This document shows positions 32,348 through 42,965 of a stretch of 64,000 nt of DNA, piece after piece. Below the pieces are notes generated by a model. The model was not told where the DNA came from, did not search any database, and saw only the letters and a program-made list of their open reading frames with translations. The stretch comes from Papaver somniferum. Taxonomy: Eukaryota > Streptophyta > Magnoliopsida > Ranunculales > Papaveraceae. Position 1 is the stretch's first letter. Every line of letters starts with the position of its first letter. Where the stretch lies: NCBI RefSeq assembly GCF_003573695.1, contig NC_039365.1, positions 133,139,466-133,203,465 of the forward strand. Direction: 5' to 3'. The position numbers and the translations under genes are program-made.

Positions 32348-33719
32348 TGTAACACCCTGTGTTTTTAGCATGTCGTATGCTAAAATATGCGCCATGGCAT
32401 GGGATGAAGCTTTATTCAAAGCTTCCGTTGCTTGGAAAGAGGTGGATTGGCTTAAGGCCAATACCGTGCCAAAATGGCACATTATGTGTGTCATTTGGCC
32501 AAAGAGCCAAATCTCGCATCATCATGATACATTAGGCCATTTGGGTAGGTGGCCTTGAGCTTGCAGCATAATCATTACGCATTACGGAAGTTATTGGTTT
32601 AAAGCTAATACTGCACAATCATTGTGCATCAGGCCAGAGAGGGCTGGCCAAAGGAGTGTTGCGCAATCATTACGCGCAATCATTACACGCAATCATTACG
32701 ATGAACAGTGAATCAAGCATGTCATCTCCTCCCCTAAACATACTTGTAGAAATTCCATTAAGACATATATAGGGAGGGGTAGTTGGTTGAAGGTGCATAT
32801 GCGGACTATGTACCAAGTAAGCTTCATAGCTTAGCCGGAAGAGTATAAATGATGCCTAAGGCTCATTTATAGTTGTGTAGACTTTCGAAGAGAGCATTTG
32901 ATGCATAGGCATCACCATGCCATGTCGCGGACCCGATGATGCATAATCATTGTGCATCATGACGGAACGGCCTATGCGGACTAGGTCATTACCATTTTTG
33001 CTAGGCCACGGCCTTGCAAATGAGTTTGTTTGAGTTTTTTTCCCTTCGTGGATGAACTACAGTCTGTGCTTGATCCCTTTAGAGTAGGGAAGGGTACGTA
33101 GGCAGCCGCAATGAGTTGTAGCATTGTCGGTCCAGCACTTTGTCGCTCATATCATCTAATTGTGAGATGATTGCGGCAGATTGGCCCCTCATATCATCTA
33201 AGATCGGTAGCTTGATGCAAGAGATGATTGTGGTCAAGATTGATGAGGCTTAGTTGCATTCCAGCAAGTGGATGCTCATACTTCCTATCAAGCTACAAAG
33301 AGCAAGTTATAGCACGCGCGCTGGATTATTTGGAAGTTAAGGACCCGAGTGTCGTAATTTAGCTCAAGAGGAGTCCATTTTTATGGGAAACGACCCAAAG
33401 ATCAATACATGTCGATCTATAGATCCACATGGTCACCAGAATTTAGCCAAATTCACTCGTTTAGGGCCTCAAAAGGTCGTTTTTGCCGTTTTAGGAAGGT
33501 TTTTGGTTTTCTTAATAAACCCTTAGCAAAACAAGGGTGAGTTGGAACGGTGTGGAAGCTAAGTTAGATGCATCATGCTCCACGAGCATGCCTGCAAGGG
33601 CGGATGGACGTTCATTTTCCTAGCCTTAAGGCCCGGATCGTAGCTTCATCATGGCGCACCGAGGGAAGTTACGACCAGCGGGGCAACGCGCCAAAGGCAT
33701 AATTTTCCGGTCCGTCACA
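32348..33719 (+). mobile_element. Nested solo LTR, Ty3 chromovirus type (1372 bp)
   Basis: It begins TGTAACACCCTGTG and ends GGTCCGTCACA, with TSD TCTTA at 32343-32347 and 33720-33724. The right LTR of the host element shows the uninterrupted target (CAATCTTAACTTTCC near 45290), proving the insertion. It has a TATA-like CATATATAGGG near 32764 and short tandem GCAATCATTAC units near 32660-32700. No internal region remains, so it is the product of LTR-LTR recombination. The last ~210 bp match the fragment at 58980-59251. Orientation is based on the TATA-like site. Confidence 0.9.
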
Positions 33720-34031
33720 TCTTAACTTTCCAAAAAATAATAACATGCTACACGTTTTCCACGAAAACACTCGAGACATCAAAACATGTCACAAAACTGG
33801 GGGGATGCTCATCAGGGTATTGGTTTGGCGGTTTACAGCGTGCGGCGTACACTACGCCCATTACAAGAAAGTATCATAAGAGTGAGGAGGTTAGTAAATA
33901 CAGGAAGTAATGATGAAACGTTTTCTTCATTATGGAAACATCAATTCCAAGCGTTACCCGTTACCGCTTTCTTCCATTTACTCAACCGTTTCCACCCCTT
34001 ACGAGACCAGGGTACGTTTTTGTTGCGGCTT

Positions 34032-34041
34032 GTATAAATAG
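34032..34041 (+). promoter_or_regulatory. TATA box of left LTR
   Basis: GTATAAATAG is at the same place as in the other LTRs of this family, about 370 bp before the LTR end. Confidence 0.7.
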
Positions 34042-34411
34042 ATCTCACCTATTTCCACCAAAGGATAAGTTTTTGGTCAGGAGAATACAACACTCAGAAA
34101 TCACTTGTTAGCTTTCCCATCTGTTAGCTTTCCACTTTCTGATACAAGTCGTCAAACAACTACTCTTCCCGAATCAACTATTCTGGTCTCAACACTCTCT
34201 TCGCTTTCCTCCCTAGACCAACCCTTATCCTTCACTTTGTGACCGAAGCAAGTCTGGAACGACCATTTCTTGTTTTAGGCCGTATTTGTACAGATTGATC
34301 TATCGAATCACAGTACTCCCTTGCAGTACATTGTTTGGGTTTAGACTCATTTTTCACCCACACACTCGAAATTACCAAAATCAACAGAAACTGTTTTCAC
34401 CCTCAAACAAT

Positions 34412-34429
34412 TGGCGACCACAGTGAGAG
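34412..34429 (+). other. Primer-binding site of the 15.6-kb element
   Basis: TGGCGACCACAGTGAGAG starts two bases after the LTR end. It differs at three positions from the region 1 PBS. Confidence 0.7.
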
Positions 34430-35002
34430 ATTAATCTATCGGTAACAATATCAATTCCCGATTTCTGATTCCATCTTTTCAACCCAGATATCGAGATGAT
34501 GGAAGCAGACTAGCCGCCGCCTCGTTATCAAACGACTATGGAACGACTGGGGACTAGGAATAATTGGGGATTTTTCACAGTCACGGCGCTGCCACCCTCA
34601 AAAACTCAGATTTACATCAGGGAGATCCATTTTGTTGGGAGACTCTAAAAGGCAAGTAAGTCTCATCAGAGGAGTTGCATATTCTACTACCTAGGATTTC
34701 CATATAGATAGTAGAAACCGACAGCCATGTTATCCCCATGTTTTATCCATACTTTCTACTGACAACACAACATTCACAACACCATGACTCTCCTGGGGTA
34801 TTTATGCCACATATAGTCATAACCAAAACAGTATTATTATAAAAAAAATACAATTCATTCCAGAACAATAATCCAAAACCCTCATAGGTAACAATTATCT
34901 ATCAACCCAAGAATCCATAAAACCAAACCATAAGCTAGGCGCTCTGTTCTCCTTCAAAAAAAAAAAAACCTAAATAAAGAAGTTCAAAAGACAGGATTAC
35001 AT
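34430..35002 (+). other. Leader of the 15.6-kb element
   Basis: This stretch is non-coding. It is the diverged reverse complement of about 4915-5590 in region 1, for example the parts around CATAGGTAACA and AATAATCCAAAACCCTCATA. An A-run is at about 34956-34967. No gene is visible. Confidence 0.55.
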
Positions 35003-37705
35003 TCAAGGAAAACCATCTAGTAATGGCTTGCTCTTCTTGGAGAAAGCCTCCTTTGTGCTTTCGAGAGCCGCCCGTTTCAGTTTCAGCTCCGTGGACAACC
35101 TTTCGATTTCCGCCTCCTTCTATGCGACCTCATCCGCAGAAGGGACTTCAGCCGCCGTGGTCTGCAACTTTTCGATCTTAGAGAAACCTTCAACAAACCA
35201 GGGAACGTTGAACCCGTGGTCTACGCACACATCACGACGGAACTTCCATATTGAGACCACGTCCTCAGAAACGGTATAGCCAGTCACTTTGCACATGTCG
35301 TCAATCGAAGATAAAGCTTCCTCCACACGCTTGACCAGTGCAAGCCGACTAGTAACCTTTTTGGTTGTGGCGATGTGTCCATACCTTTCCCATATCTTGG
35401 TATATAATGTCTCGTATTTGGCTGGAACGCTGAAGCCGCCGATCAACACATGATCTGGATAAGGAACTAAGTACGGAGGAGCGAAAACGGCACCCATAAC
35501 CGAACCGGCAACTGGCAAGGGATTCCTAACTACAATGGCGCCAGCGGTCGCTGGAGCACTCTCCGCTACTTGAGCCGCAACAACATCTTCATCTTGATCA
35601 ACCTCCATTTGCGGGCCGCCAGGCGCAGCTGCCACGGTTGGAGACAAAGCTATATCTCCACGGTTTTCCGCCTCAGGGCCATCTTCAGGAGCGGGTTTTC
35701 CCTGCGATATCGTGGTTTATACATTTTTCAAAAAAAAAAAAAAAAAAAGAAGAACGCGTGGAAGACTCACTGATTCACTTTCAGACTGACTAGAAGAAGA
35801 CTCAGCGCTGCTGTTGGAAGAGCTATTTTCATCATCACTAGATTCTGAACTTCCCTCCTTTTTGAACTCTTCTTTACCGCAAGAATACTCGGCATTGTCA
35901 CCCTCTGCCGCGAGAGTCGCCGTTCTCTGAGGCTGAGCATTGCCACCCTCTGCTGCGAGAGCCCCCGTTTCCTGACTATGTTCAAGCTGGGCAAAGGCGT
36001 TCACGCCCTGGTTAAGGAATAAGGAAATATTTTCAGTAACGAAAGAACTGTGCAATCCGACTGAGTGGGAAAGAAAAAGAATACATACCCGAACGTTGGA
36101 AGAACCGAAAGTCACAAGGGCCATTGAATCTGATCGAAAACCACCCGCGCGATCTTTCTACCTTCGATCCTTCTTTTGGGGACTGTCTGTGTCCGTGTTA
36201 GGAGACTTCCGTTTAGGCGAGGAAGGATCCCTTAACAATGGATGTCTTGCTAAAGTTGCAGCAGAAGGCTTACCACAGGTATTCTTCACTACGTCATTCA
36301 CGAATCCGTGAATAGCAAGGAACTCGTCCTGCCAGAATATGTTATACTTGGAAGTTGTTGTCGGATTTCGTACCGAGGGCAAGAAGGGAAGACTTATACC
36401 CGACGCAAGAGCACTAGCATCAAGAGCAGCTGGCAACAAGTTTTCTGGAATGGCCGACTGACGAGGGAGAGGGACCCCTTGGTCAAATCCCATATGTCGA
36501 GCCGCCCTGTCAATGTTGTAAGAGACTTCTTGAAAAGATCCTCGAAAGAAAGATAGTACATAACTAGGCGTGCAACTTCGCATGAACACAACCTTACCAA
36601 TGCTCGTATTCTTTTCAGAAAGCAAAGACGTATTCGGAGTAGAGGCAAAAGTGTTTATTTGAACTATGGAGCCGTGCACTGGAGCCTATGGACAAAAGTT
36701 GATTGTGTAGGAGTTGTCAAGGAAGTCAACCAGGTTCGAGACAGATCTTGGGCGCTTGTTCACCCAGCGAAGTATCCTAGAACCACCCCAGGACTGGGGA
36801 AGTAAAGCTAGCGGTTTGGGAGCGCACTTCTCGAAATGCTCCCACAACCACGCTTGAATAAAAGCAACATGGACGTATGAGTCCACTTTCATGTAGCCAT
36901 TTGAAGCACGCATGTCCCCAACCAGATGATCCAAATGTGTGTATAGAGAACCGAGAAACAAGCCGCCAATGGGGAGAACAACACCTTTCGCTAATCTGAT
37001 GGCAAATTTAATGAGACCTTGTCTTATTTCCTTCTTACCAGAGCCGTCGTCAAAAATTTATCTGGATAACCAAAGAACCAAGAATGCCGCGACATGAAGT
37101 GTACTATTCTTTTGATCCGGCTCTGACTCATCTGGGAACCATTGAGACACCCACCAGCTGTAGAAACACCTCGTCTCGTTTTCCTTCCGAATAAAACCTT
37201 TTGACTTCGCAACGAGAGCAGCGTGCATTTGTTCTTCATCTTCAGACAAGGTGATATCAAGATTCCCTGTTATGGGAAGGTTCAGCAAGATAGCCACACT
37301 TTCCAAAGCGATAGTCGTTTCACCCCACCTGCATATGGCTGTGTGAGTGCCTGGACACCATCGAGAGACGAAAGCAACTAAGCTTGGGATATCTTTCCTG
37401 ATTTGAAGTGTCGCAGAAGCTGTGATAGCGCCAATGATTTTCGCTTTGATCAAATTTGCTTTTACGCAGTCCTGACTTATCATGAATTGAATCCACTTGT
37501 CGAAAGAACGCAATGGACTCTGACAGATTCTGAAGTCAATGGAAGAAGCAGGATACTCTTGCCTCTGAAGGCAAAATCGTATTACACAACCTGGTCGAAC
37601 CGACTGGGTGTCTCATTCACCCTCTGAACCGGTCAGAAGTACGGGCACAAACTTAGGATGATTTCTCCTAGATGTAGCGAAAGTTGTGAAAAATTCATCA
37701 TCCAT
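35003..37705 (-). pseudogene. Antisense PMD-like gene with two introns and five stops
   Basis: One minus-strand frame runs from ATG (37705-37703) to TGA (35005-35003), predicting about 850 residues after splicing. Residues about 70-420 resemble the plant mobile domain (PMD, aminotransferase-like family): RWCPGTHTAICRWGETTI, IALESVAILLNLPI, later YTHLDHL and FIQAWLWEHFEKCAPKP. A basic PKRKSP/QKKDRR stretch (~500-516) could be a nuclear signal. Exon 2 is a Ser/Glu/Asp-rich linker, and the C-terminus is a coiled coil. Introns GTATGT...CCAG (36088-36008, 81 bp) and GTGAGT...GCAG (35770-35702, 69 bp) both keep phase 0. Five in-frame stops occur at 37615-37613, 37060-37058, 36688-36686, 36160-36158 and 35122-35120, yet there is no frameshift. 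The gene lies antisense inside the element. PMD proteins are known from plant silencing factors and from transposons; function here is not known. Confidence 0.7.
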
Positions 37706-37999
37706 GTTTGGCCTAGAGATGCCAATATTTTTCAAAGACGTGGCAGGGATTTTCTCAGGCGACATCCTAACGAAACCTTCTTAAGCTACTTACGCTTACA
37801 ACTACAACAAAGAAAGGGGTACGAAGAGAAGTTACTACAAAGTGCATGAAAACTACTTTATCAACAACGGAGAATCCATTTTGGACGCGAACCAATCTGT
37901 TTTAAAATTTCAATTCATAACGCTCATAACCGAAGAAATGGAGGACTGGCAAAGCCTACATTGGCGCGGAAACCACGCCCCTTGCCAAAGTCGTACCTT
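37706..37999. other. Stretch between antisense gene and chromovirus fragment
   Basis: There is no supported gene. It lies just upstream of the antisense gene's ATG and would hold its promoter if it has one; I see no clear TATA. It ends at the fold-back repeat. Confidence 0.4.
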
Positions 38000-38059
38000 G
38001 CAGGGAGGTCATTATGGTTGTGATGAATCTATCCACCATAACCATAATGACCTCCCTGC
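38000..38059. repeat. Perfect 20-bp inverted repeat at chromovirus breakpoint
   Basis: GCAGGGAGGTCATTATGGTT (38000-38019) is followed after 20 bases by its exact reverse complement (38040-38059). The right arm is integrase coding sequence. The left arm is an inverted copy of it, placed exactly where the element sequence stops. Confidence 0.9.
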
Positions 38060-40816
38060 TTTCTGACTTTCGAAGCCCAGTGATGAAGTCCATGGAAATA
38101 TGTTTCCATGCTTGATCAGGTACTGGAAGTGGTTGGAGCAGCCCTGCAGGAGATGTGTGGGGTATCTTGTGTTGCTGACAGATGTCACACTCCTTAATGT
38201 ATTGGTATAAATATTTTTTCAAGCCCATCCAGTGAAAGTGTTCTTTTTCCCTTTGAGAGCTAGTCTGAGTTCCTGAATGCCCCCCCCCCCCCCCCCACCA
38301 TGGCAGAAGAGTGAACTGAAGCTACGACTTGTTGTCTTAAATTTCCCTTGGAGCCAATATAAATCTTGTGCTTGTATCTGAGGATTCCTTGTTTCTGTGT
38401 GTAGGGAGGTTTACTTGTAGGAGATACAGTCAGCTGAGGTAACAGTTCTTGGGCCACCTTATCAGTACCATAACTATCCTGCACTTCAAGCAGCCGAGCA
38501 GGTTGTAATTGGGAAATAAGCTGGCACTGAGGTGGGGAAGAATATGGTATCCTTGATAATGCATCAGCCACTTTGTTTTCAGCTCCCTTTTTATAGCATA
38601 CTGTGTAGTCATACCCCATAAGCTTGGAGAGCCACTTTTGTTGAGCCATAGAGTACAACTTCTGCTCCATGAAATACTTCAAGCTCTGATGATCTGTGAA
38701 GATGGTAAAGTGGTTTCCCATGAGGTAAGGTCTCTATTTATTAACTGCCATCACTATGGCTAACAACTCCTTCTCATATGTGGACATGGCAAGAAATCTG
38801 AACCCCATGCCTTTACTGTAAAATGCAATGGGTTGCTTTTTCTGCATTCAAACTGCTCCTATCCCTGTGTCACAAGCATCAGTCTCAACCTCAAAAGGTA
38901 ATGTAAAATCTGGGCAACACCAACACTGGAGTAGAAGTAACAGCCTTCTTGAGTGCATCAAAAGAAGTTTAAGCACTTGAGTTACACTGAAAGATGTCCT
39001 TCTTCAAAAAATCTATTAAAAGCTTGCAAATAATTCCATAGTTTTGCACAAACTTTCTGTAGTACCCAGTTAAACCCAGGAATCCTCTTAGTCCTTTCAA
39101 TGTAGTAGGAATAGGACACTGCAACATACATTCAATCTTCTTGGGATCTGCTGCCACTCCTTCCTTAGAAATAATGTGAACCAGATATTCCACTTTGTCC
39201 TGACCAAAAGAGCACTTGGAGAGCTTAGCAAACAAGGTGTGTTGCTTTAAGGTGCTGAGAGTGATCTCTAAATTTTTCAAGTGAGTATCCATATCAGGAC
39301 TATAGACTAGAATATCATCAAAGAATACAAGTATAAACTTCCTGAAATGAGGCTTAAAAACATCATTCATCAAGGCCTGAAAGGATGTTGGGGCATTGGT
39401 TAAGCCAAAAGGCATCACCATGAATTCATAGTGCCCTTGATGAGTCTTGAAAGCTGTCTTGTATGTGTCTGGAGGGTAGACTCTAATTTGATGGTATCCA
39501 GCTCTCAAATCAATTTTAGTGAATACCTTGGAACCAAAAAATTCATACAAGAGCTCTTCAGTGATAGGAATATGATACTTATCCTTAACTGTGGCTTCAT
39601 TTAATTTTCTATAGTGCACACAGAATCTCCAACTACCATCTTTCTTTTTGATTAGAAGGATAGGGGAAGAGAAAGGGTTGTGGCTTGGTTGAATTACACC
39701 TGATTTCAACATTTTTTGTACAAGTTGTTCTACTACTTCTTTTTGAATGTATGGGATTCTATAAGGCCTCTGATTTGGGGGGGTAGTAAGTGGCTTTAGG
39801 GGTATGTGATGGTCATGAGCTCTGAATGGAGGTAAGGTTGTAGGTTCTTGAAAAATGGATTCATATTTTTGTAACAATGGTTTGATGGGTTCTGGTATCT
39901 CAGCTTCTGGTTCACATGCAGTGATGGAAAAAAAATTACCAACTAACCCATGTATGTTCTTCTTGAGCCATTTATGCAGTGCACTTCCTGTCATCATAGA
40001 TATGTGAGCTGTGGGAGTGTTACCTTGTAAAGTAATGTGTTTTCCAGCTTTTATGAAAGTCACTGTAAGATTATTGAAATCAAACATCATGGGACTCATA
40101 CCCCCCATCCAATCAACACCAAGCACCATGTCACAGCCACCCAACTTCAAAAGTATCATGTCATACTGAAATTCATGCCCTTGCATCTGCCATGTGAATG
40201 AAGAGCACTTAGCATCACTTACCATTTTATTTTCATTAGCCACAGCTACCAAAAGGGGAGTTGCAGGTTGAATGGTCACCCCACACCTTGCAGCAGCTCC
40301 AGGATCCAAGAAACTGTGGGTGCTTCCACTGTCTATCAAAATTGTTAATGATTGCTTCTTGTTAGCTCCTTCAATTATGATTGTGCTATGGGAAGTATTT
40401 CCAGCAAGAGCATGTAATGATATTTCTACCTCCTCCTCAGTGCTAGGGGATAGTGGTGTATCACAAGGAGATTCTTCACCAGATTGAGTAGTTTCCTCAT
40501 CATCTGCAGCTAGCATATAAATCTGTTGTTTAATGCATTTGTGACCAGCTTGGAAAACCTCATCACAGTTGTAACATGGGCCTTTTTCCATCCTCTTCCT
40601 CATATTAGCATAAGATAATCTCTTAATGGGTGGTGGGGAATTGGTGGTAAGTGGTAAAGAAGGTTTAGTGAAATTTTTGGGACTTGTTACTGGTGAGGAG
40701 ATGTTTCTTTGGGGTTGGTGGGAGGGTACAAAAAGTGGTGGAGGTCTGTAAGTAGCTCTTTCCTTCTTAGCTGCATTTTCAATAAGATAATGTCTTGGGT
40801 GAAAAAATTTGTACAT
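38020..40816 (-). pseudogene. pol: Chromovirus pol: protease, RT, RNase H, partial integrase
   Basis: The 615-codon frame 40816-38969 begins with the end of gag, including the knuckle CYNCDEVFQAGHKC (about residue 80). It continues with an aspartic protease (DSGSTHSF, catalytic D162) and reverse transcriptase (KKKDGSWRFCVHYRKLN, FTKIDLRAGYHQI, FFDDILVYS with D500 and D501). It breaks at TAA (38971-38969). Beyond that, broken frames still show RNase H pieces (EVETDACDTGIG, FYSKG, STYEKELLAI, FTDHQSLKYF, NKVADALSR). The frame is disrupted again around a 17-bp C run. The integrase zinc-finger end and catalytic-core start (KECDICQQHK, WKHISMDFITGL, VMVDRF) follow, then the coding sequence ends. 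The enzymes would have copied and integrated element RNA. Confidence 0.9.
38280..38296. repeat. 17-bp poly-C run
   Basis: Seventeen consecutive C residues replace sequence expected to encode the linker between RNase H and integrase (a Gly run on the minus strand). The frame is disturbed here. Confidence 0.9.
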
Positions 40817-41639
40817 GTAGCCTTAATTCATCCTTGAGGCCGTTGATGAAGCTATAAGTAAAGTAACTCTCAGTGATATGAGGATATTTAGCTAGCATTA
40901 AAGCCTTCAATTCTTCAAAAATTTCCTGATAATCAAGGACAGAACCTAATTGTTGAAGCTTATTAAACTCTCCTACAATGTCATCATGTCCCAACTCTTG
41001 AAAACGAAGACATATATCTCGGAGAAAATCCCCCCACATCACCACAGGTTTTCCAATTTGATAATCCTGAAACCACACGTCTGCCTTTCCCTCAAGATAC
41101 ATAGAAGCTAAGTTTACCATTTGAGGATCTGTAATATGATGCATAATAAAGAATTACCTACACTTGCGTATCCATGAACTTGGATTGGTTCCATCAAATT
41201 TTGGAAACTCAACCTTGGGTTTAGGATGTTGAAACTGATTAAGATCATTAGCTCCAAGTAAATAACGAGGTGGATGAGAAACGTTTTCACTTGAAAAAGA
41301 AGGTGTGTTGCTTCCGAATGTTGGTGGTGGTGGTGGTCCCAAAATTCCTTCCGATCCAGTTGATTGAACCTCTCTATTGTTTGGCAATCGACCTGAAGCT
41401 TCCATAAATTGTTCCATCTGATTAGTCAGAGCTGTAGTAATGGCACTCATGAGCTCAGGAGTGGGTTTTCCTTGAGCTTCCTTGATCTCTGTAATTGTCT
41501 TCATTACATCATCATATTTTAACGATGAATCACTCTGAGACTTTGCAAGCTCATCCATCTTCTTAGTAGCATCAGCTTGAGCTGAGGTAAGTTCTTCAAT
41601 TTTTCTGGTTAACTCTTCTACAGCTGCTTTGTTAGCCAT
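40779..41639 (-). pseudogene. gag: Chromovirus gag, one stop and one frameshift
   Basis: The start is ATG at 41639-41637 (MANKAAVEELTRKIEELTSA), just after the PBS. The N-terminus is a coiled coil, then a Pro/Ser-rich linker, then the capsid part (KPKVEFPKFDGTNPSSWIRK). A single in-frame TAA at 41156-41154 interrupts the conserved region. The frame continues with MVNLASMYLEGKADVWFQDY and FNKLQQLGSVLDYQEIFEEL. Near 40800 an A/T run causes a shift into the pol frame, where the knuckle follows. Gag would form the particle shell. Confidence 0.85.
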
Positions 41640-41658
41640 GACAGGTCCAAGGATAGAT

Positions 41659-41671
41659 GCTGCTGATACCA
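41659..41671 (-). other. Primer-binding site of the chromovirus
   Basis: On the minus strand TGGTATCAGCAGC lies three bases after the LTR end, a close relative of the methionine-tRNA type TGGTATCAGAGC. Confidence 0.75.
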
Positions 41672-41674
41672 ATT

Positions 41675-41960
41675 TGTGATGTTCTACAATACAAGGAGGG
41701 AAAAGAAAGGGATATGATGTAAAGAAGTAGAAACAGAAGAAGAAGTGAACTAGACTCAGAGAGGGAAGAAGATAAGAATTCAAAGAGAAGACAATAATTC
41801 AATAATCGACTGAGGGTATCCAAGGCAAAACAAGGATACTAATACACAAGTCACATGTGCCAACCATGTGACCACTACTTAGGCACACCATTAACAGATA
41901 AGGGCAACCTTAGTTCAGAAATACAAGTAAAAGGACTCTCTCAGAAGTTGGTCTATGACA
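41675..41960 (-). repeat. 5' LTR of the chromovirus (286 bp)
   Basis: On the minus strand it starts TGTCATAGACCAACTTC and ends GAACATCACA. The short length is typical for the Reina group. No second copy is in the window. Confidence 0.8.
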
Positions 41961-42965
41961 CCCCACCGCGGAAACAATGCACACGGTCACCCCAAGGAAA
42001 AGGAGGAAACCCTAAAAACTAGGTTTTCGTGGGAAAGGAATTGGTGGCAGTCACCTGCCCGTGCATGCCTATTTTGTATAATAATTGAGGTAGCTACATT
42101 ACTGCGTTGTTCACGCTTGAAATATTTCTACAAGTTCATGGAGGATACACCTATGGATAGGGTTTTCACCAGTACAAAAAAAAAAAGATTGAAAGAGAAA
42201 CGCTGGAATACATACTTGGAACATGCTTTCCCGCTTTATTGCTACCACTCTACATCTAGCACAAGGACCTGAGAACAAAGATACAAGATAAAAAGGAGAG
42301 CAAACCCCTTTTATAGGCGTGACACTTTTGGAATTTGAATAAGGAAAAGATTTCTTATTTGAGCTATGCATGGAAAAAGGCAATTGGGCCCGCAAGAACA
42401 AGCTCCACGGTGCCAACAATCCGCGCCACGCCAAGCCAGTGCCGTGCCAAGCCAGTGCCCACACCATGCCGTGCCAACACCCGTGACCACACCATGCCAT
42501 GCCAGCACCCATGGCACACCAAGTCAGTGCCCAATCCCATGCTAACACTCGCGCCATGCCAAGCCAACGCTCACGCCATGTCAAGCCCAAGACAGCGCCC
42601 ACACCGAGTTTACGCTAACGGCCATGTTCCAAGCCAATACTACGTTGGCGGCTCCATTCCAAGTCGCACAATACATGTGGCTCCCATTTGAAGCCGACCA
42701 ACGCCAACGACTCCGTTTTTAAGCCACACCATGCCAATGGCTTGCCAAACCAATCCAGCAACGCTAACCACTCCGCGGCCTAGCTAGCAGCACCACGAGA
42801 AAAATCTACGAAATCCACCAACACGAGAATCACGAATTCTCCTTATCTCCCGAAAAAGGTTAGACAGATCTTCATGACTTGCCGTTTCGATTTTGTCCTT
42901 GTCTGTCACCATCTTATGCTTACCTCGCAACAAATCCCCTGTTCCGAGCTAAGCAGGGGACTTAA
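41961..42965 (+). other. Right internal part of the 15.6-kb element
   Basis: No gene is visible. It holds degenerate repeats built on GCCAAGCCA and GTGCC (about 42400-42780). These match, inverted, the GGCTTGGCATGGCG stretches of region 1 near 4200-4320. The last 190 bp match 696-860 inverted, and the sequence ends in the purine tract AAGCAGGGGACTTA (42951-42964). An A-run is at 42176-42186. Confidence 0.6.

Larger units (their letters stand above)
30367..34409 (+). repeat. Left LTR of the 15.6-kb element
   Basis: The order is unique start, 69-bp-type array (about 30590-31195), ~220-bp array (31195-32335), a 1372-bp solo LTR insertion (32348-33719), then the promoter part with TATA at 34032-34041. 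It ends CCCTCAAACA. Confidence 0.85.
38020..41960 (-). mobile_element. Ty3 chromovirus fragment (Reina-like), 3' end missing
   Basis: On the minus strand: a 286-bp LTR (41960-41675), PBS (41671-41659), gag, then protease, reverse transcriptase, RNase H and the start of integrase. It stops inside integrase at the 20-bp fold-back; the rest of integrase and the 3' LTR are missing. The short LTR, TGGTATCAGCA PBS and gag/pol type fit the Reina/Tekay chromovirus group. It lies inside the 15.6-kb element, antisense to it. No TSD can be checked. Several stops and frameshifts show it is dead. Confidence 0.85.

Noticed and set aside
32292..32558. 88-codon plus-strand frame.
   Set aside because: It crosses the LTR/solo-LTR junction at 32347/32348, so it is a chance fusion of two repeats.
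42335..42691. 118-codon frame in the right internal part of the 15.6-kb element.
   Set aside because: It consists of GCCAAGCC-type degenerate repeats with open frames on both strands and no domain.
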